64,000 nt of DNA from Lyngbya sp. HA4199-MV5 (GTDB lineage: Bacteria > Cyanobacteriota > Cyanobacteriia > Leptolyngbyales > Leptolyngbyaceae): contig JAHHHL010000026.1 of the NCBI GenBank assembly GCA_019359375.1, positions 24,271-88,270 of the forward strand. Direction: 5' to 3'. Of the stretch, positions 62,851 through 64,000 are shown one piece after another. The notes below the pieces were generated by a model. It saw only the letters and a program-made list of their open reading frames with translations, was not told the DNA's origin and did not search any database. How positions within the stretch are numbered: the stretch's first letter is position 1; every line of letters begins with the position of its first letter. The position numbers and the translations under genes were made by a program.

Positions 62851-62940
62851 TACTCAAAACTTCTCCCTCCAGGCTCCAACGACCGAGATCAAAAGTGCTT
62901 CACCCTAGCACTTGACTCTCACGCCAACAATGCCATAATG

Positions 62941-62966
62941 AGTTATATTCCAAAAGGAATATAACT
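62941..62966. terminator. Perfect 11-bp inverted repeat at the end of the excisionase-like gene
   Basis: AGTTATATTCC, AAAA, GGAATATAACT. It starts within the stop codon of the minus-strand gene. No T-run follows, so termination is not certain; it may act as an operator. Confidence 0.45.
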
Positions 62967-63168
62967 ACTCCTCTGATGCTTCGGGTTTCGGACCTGGCTT
63001 CGGAGCATTCGCTATGTAATTGCGTAGACTGGAAGCTTCGATCAGCCAGATTCCACCCGCACGACGGGCATTGATTAGCCCTTGCCGAATCAATAGCCTG
63101 ACATGCTGCGGTGTATAGCCGGATAACTCAGCAGCTTCCGAAACCGTAATTAGTTCGGAGTCGGTCAT
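62965..63168 (-). CDS. Excisionase/MerR-like small DNA-binding protein
   Basis: 67 residues. ITVSEAAELSGYTPQHVRLLIRQGLINARRAGGIWLIEASSLRNYI is the winged helix-turn-helix of the excisionase family (HTH_17). Such proteins direct recombinases or regulate small operons. No recombinase lies beside it; the integron integrase is 25 kb away and is not known to need such a partner. Confidence 0.75.
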   Translation of the reverse strand: MTDSELITVSEAAELSGYTPQHVRLLIRQGLINARRAGGIWLIEASSLRNYIANAPKPGPKPEASEE

Positions 63169-63345
63169 CTTGCCATAAACAAAATCAACACAGGTTATTC
63201 ACCCCCAAGCCTGACATTGCCAGTCTGGAGGCTAGAAGCCATTCTACTCTACTAGCCCCCTCTGCTTTGCTATGCACATTTTTGGGAAAATAACCGCTCT
63301 GTTCCCAAGTCTTGCAACCTCTATCAAGCTCAAAACCCAACCGTA

Positions 63346-63558
63346 ATGATTAATTCCCTCATCAATCCCGATAATTTCAGCAACGCTGACCCTCGCATCC
63401 TTACTGTCCTCCTCATCGGCACTGAGGAAAATGTCAAAGCTCATATTCTCAGACAACACACCCTCGGACTGACAGAAGCAGGCTCATGGAGCAAACCCTT
63501 ACCCATTCCAAATTGTCCCGATAAAGTCTTGTGTATTGTCAACAAAATCATGGCTTGA
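63346..63558 (+). CDS. Small conserved cyanobacterial protein, unknown
   Basis: 70 residues: MINSLINPDNFSNADPRILTVLLIGTEENVKAHILRQH, then WSKPLPIPNCPDKVLCIV. The pattern (short hydrophobic strand, helix, tryptophan and PLP.PN end) is one I associate with short hypothetical proteins of filamentous cyanobacteria. It is preferred over the opposite frame at 63244-63459. The next gene begins the base after its stop. Confidence 0.5.
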   Translation: MINSLINPDNFSNADPRILTVLLIGTEENVKAHILRQHTLGLTEAGSWSKPLPIPNCPDKVLCIVNKIMA

Positions 63559-64000
63559 GTGCGGGTTCCCGCTCTACTCTTACCAGAGGTAAAAAACTTG
63601 CTGGCAGTGTGTTTTATCTGCCTGACTGTCTTCAACAGCTTGATTTTTGTCTTAACGCTATTCACTGCCTTTCGAGTGAACCGCATTGCCGAACGGAAGA
63701 CAACCTTTGCTCAGTTGGTGAATGGCGAAACGATTTATGTCTCGGAGCAAGAGCGTCACTGGCGCTATCCATCGGTGATCCAGAAAGTCGTCAGTGATTG
63801 GACGACCCTAACCTTCAACTGGGATGAAAAGATTCCTGGCACGAATGAACCCGATCAGGGGGTTCGAGTTGGTAATAGGGGCAAAGGTAGCGAAGCTGCA
63901 TCCAGGTGCCATGCAATGTCTAAAACACTTACTACAAAAGGATTTCAGAAAATTTTTGCAATTTTGCTAAAACATCCCGAGAATGACCGTTTACGGGTAA
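63559..64000 (+). CDS. Membrane-anchored protein of unknown function, 3' end missing
   Basis: A frame of 147 codons from GTG at 63559 to the window edge. One hydrophobic span (about 15-37, LLAVCFICLTVFNSLIFVLTL) is followed by FAQLVNGETIYVSEQERHWRYPSVIQKVV and DWTTLTFNWDEKIPGTNEPDQG. It resembles plasmid-borne cyanobacterial hypothetical proteins with one N-terminal anchor. The frame after ~110 (GKGSEAASRCHAMSK) looks less natural and may be altered by a small insertion. The start immediately follows the previous stop. Confidence 0.55.
   Translation, partial: MRVPALLLPEVKNLLAVCFICLTVFNSLIFVLTLFTAFRVNRIAERKTTFAQLVNGETIYVSEQERHWRYPSVIQKVVSDWTTLTFNWDEKIPGTNEPDQGVRVGNRGKGSEAASRCHAMSKTLTTKGFQKIFAILLKHPENDRLRV

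Noticed and set aside
1..64000. tRNA or rRNA genes
   Set aside because: No cloverleaf with a TTCRANNC arm and no conserved rRNA stretch was recognised by reading; a covariance-model scan would be needed to exclude a tRNA fully.

Overview
The window looks like part of a large plasmid, or a plasmid-derived island, of a filamentous cyanobacterium. Palindromic GCGATCGC (HIP1) octamers are frequent. Many proteins are of cyanobacterial type (ScyD/E-like propeller, DUF4278, a giant Ser/Thr-His kinase), and short cyanobacterial dispersed repeats are inserted in several genes. The plasmid signs are a private replication set at 38.4-50.9 kb: an initiator-like protein, an iteron-rich gene-free region, a primase-helicase fusion, a family A DNA polymerase, a sliding clamp and part of a helicase.

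Region 1 (1-22.4 kb) is almost entirely minus-strand. It holds detoxification and small-molecule genes: glutathione transferases, SnoaL-like and SRPBCC proteins, a cupin, RidA, an alpha/beta hydrolase, an intradiol dioxygenase, a thioredoxin-reductase-like flavoprotein and a metallo-beta-lactamase-fold hydrolase. It also holds regulators: a shortened AraC protein and a 2219-residue Ser/Thr-His kinase coupled to a NarL-type response regulator. Four of its operons start downstream of the same 40-55 bp promoter-like element. The region is decaying: a GST with an amber codon, a DUF981 gene with a frameshift and a stop, two short-chain dehydrogenase fragments and a berberine-bridge-enzyme C-terminus.

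Region 2 (22.6-42.7 kb) is the main find: an integron. A full integron integrase (37470-38432, plus strand) is preceded by an attI-like site. Leading leftward from it are thirteen gene cassettes bounded by imperfect palindromes with attC architecture. In almost every cassette the first seven bases are complementary to the outer core box of that cassette's own attC, as circular cassettes require. Cargo includes a phospholipase A2-like secreted protein, a RusA-like nuclease with a PD-(D/E)XK-HEPN protein, an ATPase plus TPR pair, a cysteine-rich protein, VapBC with an opposite-strand nuclease-like gene, a complete type II restriction-modification pair and a secreted small protein. Five cassettes are identical or near-identical 135 bp units with no obvious gene. 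A second array of two cassettes (41.07-42.52 kb) has its own attI-like site but no integrase. Both arrays end against the same gene end (23740-23864 and 40912-41036), which points to duplication of the locus.

Region 3 (42.8-55.3 kb) carries a ribbon-helix-helix protein, a hairpin-rich leader, the initiator-like gene, the probable origin, the primase-helicase and the polymerase. It also holds a gene resembling the RdRP/YonO branch of RNA polymerases (DFDGD motif), broken by three different small repeat insertions.

Region 4 (55.3-64 kb) is a type I restriction-modification operon: hsdR, a split hsdM, a PIN-domain gene and an hsdS with an extra C-terminal domain. Related degenerate 21-bp repeats flank it in opposite orientation. 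A small excisionase-like protein, a short conserved gene and a partial membrane protein follow to the window edge. No tRNA, rRNA, CRISPR array or complete insertion sequence was recognised.
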